64,000 bases of DNA from Bigelowiella natans CCMP2755 (taxonomy: Eukaryota; Cercozoa; Chlorarachniophyceae): positions 1-64,000 of the forward strand of contig ADNK01003372.1 of assembly GCA_000320545.1 (NCBI GenBank), given 5' to 3'. The translations under genes were made by a program, and so were the position numbers. The notes beneath the pieces were generated by a model. It ran no database searches, had not been told where the DNA came from, and saw nothing but the letters and a program-made list of their open reading frames with translations. Positions 60,693 through 64,000 of the stretch are shown in pieces; positions within the stretch are counted from its first letter, which is position 1, and each line of letters begins with the position of its first letter.

Positions 60693-62157
60693 ATGAAGAA
60701 GAATGCACTAAACAACAGCTACAGTGTGTGAAAATATCTCTATCTAGCTAGCTGCTTCAGCATTCATAAAGAATTTCTGCCGGTTGTTATCTGCAAACCT
60801 TATGCGATTATCATATGCAGATAACGACCGAAAAAAACAATAGTACTACATCTCTGACCGAAGATTATAATCATGATGCAAAAAACTACGATGGGAGGGC
60901 CACTGAATTACTACATCATGCCCGCATCGTTGCGTCGCCATGTAACAATGGTGTAAATTTACACGAATGATCAAATGTGCAACAGATGATAGACTGACAT
61001 GCATGATCTTCCGGGCGTTCACGTTGAGTCGCTCATGTGCAGCGCCAGTCAGCACGCACTCGCAAAATCTTCGCGAATGATGCTAGAATGCAAGAAACTT
61101 CCACTGCTGGCTGTATGATTCCAGAATTTCCTGGCACAGTTCCTTTGATGGGTTCCGCCGAGACCCAATTCACCAATGCGTATGCGCACACACAGCATGC
61201 TATGCATGAAAAATCCCAAACAAGTGTGTCAAGTGCTGGCAATTTGCATGAAGAACACTCAAATTAGCTCTGAGCTTCACTGCTCTAACACTGCTGTGGA
61301 CCACCACAGCAATCACAGACTCAACTAGTCAAGTAGTAAATGTCTGCAATGCGTGTGTCCACAGACTCATTGATGTCTTTGACAACGCACTTCACTAGAT
61401 CATGCAAGCCACGCTAGCACGCGCTACGCACACGATTCTGGGACCATCGATTGGCCACGTTGCAAAGACGTTCGTGCCTCCTAGCAAACCTCATCAATCA
61501 ACCAAAAGATGATGATGCAGCACACGCACAGCACACAGCATACTAGCATGCATGCGCGTGCATGTGCGAAATGGCGTGCACTGGTGCACTTTGGCACTCT
61601 AGCACTCTCTAGCTCTGCACGTCCTGCATGGAAGAATGCAGGCTAGCAGGTAGCAGGCTAGCAGGTGAGACGCCTGCTGCCAGCAGCCCAGTCAGCTAGT
61701 TGACTAGCTGTGCGCTGATGCACGCACGCGCCGATCGAATCGAACGCAGGCGGTGGCAAACACAACTCTCAAGGGAGCAGAGTGTTTCCATGCAGGCATG
61801 ATCATCATGCAATCAACAAAGCTAGAAAGGCCGCCACCATGCCAACTTGATCACGTTTCCACAGATCTAGAGATCTAGATGCACGCGGCTGCGCTGCGCT
61901 GAGAAGTTGAAGTCGCCTACAGCGGCCCATGGCTGCGTCTGACGCACATTTTCATCACAATGTGCAACATGCATGCGAAAGAAGATGACAGATTCGAGAA
62001 CTTTCAAGACCAACGATCGATCTCATGCACGCCTCACTTGATCATGCTTGCTGCCAACCAGCGGTGCGTTTTCATCATTTCCTTGTGCTGTCAATTTTGT
62101 CCATTTCTTCTCAATGACAAGCATGAATGGCAGCATTGGGTCTAGAGGTGGGGCTCA
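60693..62157. other. Convergent intergenic island 5
   Basis: Gap between the 3' ends of TRAPPC13 and HCF136. From about 60850 to 62130 it is free of microsatellites and dense in TGCA, GCATGC, CTAGC and CTAGCAG words, including ggctagcaggtagcaggct at about 61640-61660 and ggcactctagcact near 61590. Small ORFs of 60-76 codons on both strands have no recognisable features. Confidence 0.62.
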
Positions 62158-62701
62158 TTAGATGTCATTAAACTTCATGAGCACCCCGGCAGAACCTAAT
62201 TGGTGATGATAGAACACAATTGCAAATCACCATGAGCATTGAACAACAACGATTTGGAAACGATCACTATGAATAGGATGTGATTTGATGTTAGTCTTGC
62301 ATCACGAACAACCACCACCTAATATGAAGCCCCTTTTGTCGTCATAAAACTTAATCTTGTAAAAGTTGGCAGGTTGGTTATCGCCGCTAGAATCTGCAAA
62401 TGAGGATGATGAATGTCAGATTGTGTCAATAAGTGTTGCTAATGTTCAAAGGAGGAGTCGATCGTTAATAACAAAGCAGTAGCAGTAGTAGCAGTAGTAG
62501 TAGTAGTAGCATCGAAGGAAGCAGCAGCAGCGCATCCATCAACAGTTTTAACAACAGCACCAGTGCTAAAAACTACCTGCCGTCCACGTCTTCCCGTTAT
62601 TACGGGATAAGAAGATCTTTCCTACAGAGATGTAGATCGGTATATGTCGATTTTGTAGAAGAAGAGGAATGAATGAAATGAATGCAAGAAATTCACAAGG
62701 A

Positions 62702-62735
<34 letters not shown>

Positions 62736-62994
62736 TCATTATTTATCTGTGTGGATAGAATCATTTAAGACAGAACAATGCTGGTGATTGATTGAGATGC
62801 TACGTACTTATTACTACTTATAGTATTTAGGCAGCAGCAGCAACAACAGCAGCATCGAGAGCACCCAGTAAAGTATGAGTAGTGGTGTTGTTGAAAGGGC
62901 TGCTGCTAGCTGGTATTTACTACCTCCTCCTCCTACGCACCAAAGATCACCGTTTTCTCTTCGCGTCACATCCTGATTTATATACGAATAGAAT

Positions 62995-63027
<33 letters not shown>

Positions 63028-64000
63028 TAGTCGTAGCTGCTGCTTGTGCTGCTGCTGCTGATGATGATGATGATGGATTTGCTAAGGAAGTTAGGATAAC
63101 GACAACGACATCATCGCCCAATTATCATCATTACAGCATCATCATATCATCGTCATCATGATCAACAACAACAACAACAACACCATCCAAGAAATAAAGC
63201 AACCAAGATTCCATATCCCCCTGAATTGATGCTTGTCTCGTAGAAATCGATCTAGGAGATAATATATAGGATGGAGGATACATGACAAGAAGATGTACAA
63301 TAGTAATGAGAGACCGACATTATCAATAATCAATAGAATGTAGACCAAGCGTAAGAACAATACTTTGTGTTCTTCCTCTTCTTTTGCATGGTTGTAATGT
63401 TACATAAATGCTGCTGCTTACTAGGTAACATAACACTAACTAAACAACCTCTGGTTCATCAAGATTTGCATCACCCTTTACGAATGATACTCCCCCAGCC
63501 TAAAGGAGGAGGAAGAAGAAGAGTAGCATGATAATATATGATAAGAGCACGATGTAGTAGTACTTGTAGTAGTAGTAGCATCAGCAGTATTGCTTGATTC
63601 AATAAGTGGGATGGATGTATTACTTCTACTACAACAACAACAACTACTACTACTACTATTACCTAGTATTATATTAGTTATGCAGTCGTATTGATTACCC
63701 TTGTCGTCATCCACATACTATTAGTCAAGTCATCTCCAACAACTCCCATCGTCACGATTCGTCGGATAGTTCTCCTAAGAAAAGAGATCAGTTATATTAA
63801 TATTTAATTACAATACCAACCAACGACGTATCACATAAATACAAATGCAACTGTATGTATGTGTATATGTATGTGTATGTGTATGTGTCTATACTGTTGG
63901 TGATATTATTGCTGTTCTCTGCGACTACTACTTACTCCCTGCTATTTACTAGCTTCTTCTCTGTGCTTTAACATAATCATCATCATCATCATCATCATCA
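62158..64000 (-). CDS. HCF136: HCF136/Ycf48, photosystem II assembly factor (5' end outside window)
   Basis: HCF136/Ycf48 is a lumenal seven-bladed propeller that helps early photosystem II reaction-centre assembly. The 3' exons are at 62158-62195, 62319-62393 and 62577-62621, with agreeing phases, and encode GKIFLSRNNGKTWTA, DNQPANFYKIKFYDDKRGFILG and SAGVLMKFNDI, matching the family C-terminus (RTRNGGKSW, NLYAVKFxDDKKGFVLGNDGVLLRY). Upstream minus-strand exons fit as well: RENGDLWCVGGG (about 62930-62980) and VSFVKGDANLDEPE (about 63445-63500). Introns carry (CAT)n 62702-62735 and (GAT)n 62997-63030. The start, and with it the plastid-targeting leader, lies beyond 64000. Presence of this gene supports a photosynthetic host. 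Confidence 0.82.
63980..64000 (+). repeat. (CAT)n microsatellite at window edge
   Basis: Array continues to the last base, so its full length is unknown. Confidence 0.9.

Noticed and set aside
60846-61267. Short ORFs in convergent island 5
   Set aside because: Lengths of 60-76 codons on both strands are expected by chance, and composition follows the island, not codon usage of neighbours.

Overview
This window is nuclear DNA of an intron-rich, plastid-bearing protist. Genes are broken into many short exons (often 30-150 nt) joined by GT-AG introns of roughly 70-400 nt, and introns and spacers are packed with microsatellites (AT, CA/TG, TC, CAT/ATG, ACT/AGT). I found no bacterial operons, phage genes, CRISPR arrays or tRNA/rRNA genes. 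Two gene products point to photosynthesis: a photosystem II assembly factor of the HCF136/Ycf48 type at the right edge, and an intronless fatty-acid desaturase with a hydrophobic leader followed by a basic, Ser/Arg-rich stretch, as expected for a secondary plastid. The lineage (for example a chlorarachniophyte, stramenopile or other complex-plastid alga) cannot be fixed from the window alone.

Layout: EF-hand protein (+, 824-6777); RTF1, a PAF1-complex subunit (-, 7393-13281); a retroelement remnant with an RT-type zinc knuckle (about 13.6-14.97 kb); desaturase (-, 15023-16480); snap-back repeat (16963-17511); eIF4B-like/W2 translation factor (+, 18052-21140); EMC5 (-, 22575-23084); short-chain dehydrogenase (+, 23536-24662); LUL/MGRN1-type RING E3 (-, ending 25637); small one-TM protein (-, 27603-28453); VPS39/TRAP1-type HOPS/CORVET subunit (+, 29073-41756); a 6.9 kb foreign-looking insertion with decayed ORFs and a large palindrome (41757-48651); WD40-type protein (+, 48652-52595); chromodomain-PHD-extended-PHD chromatin reader (-, 53532-55172); TRAPPC13 (+, 55438-60692); HCF136 (-, 62158 to beyond the right edge).

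The genes are ordinary cell machinery rather than one pathway: transcription elongation and chromatin (RTF1, chromo-PZP), translation (eIF4B-like/W2), ER membrane-protein insertion (EMC5), vesicle tethering (VPS39, TRAPPC13), ubiquitin (RING) and plastid functions (desaturase, HCF136).

The most unusual pattern is architectural. All five gaps between convergent genes hold 0.6-1.5 kb of a distinct sequence type, rich in alternating purine-pyrimidine words (TGCA, GCATGC, CTAGCAG, ACGT) and poor in microsatellites. The four divergent gaps do not. Two protein architectures also deserve a check: an RGG-rich eIF4B-like N-terminus joined to an eIF4G/eIF5-type W2 domain, and a chromodomain joined to a compact PZP module. 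Exon boundaries were read by eye from splice signals, phase and family similarity; single exons may be off by a few codons or missing.
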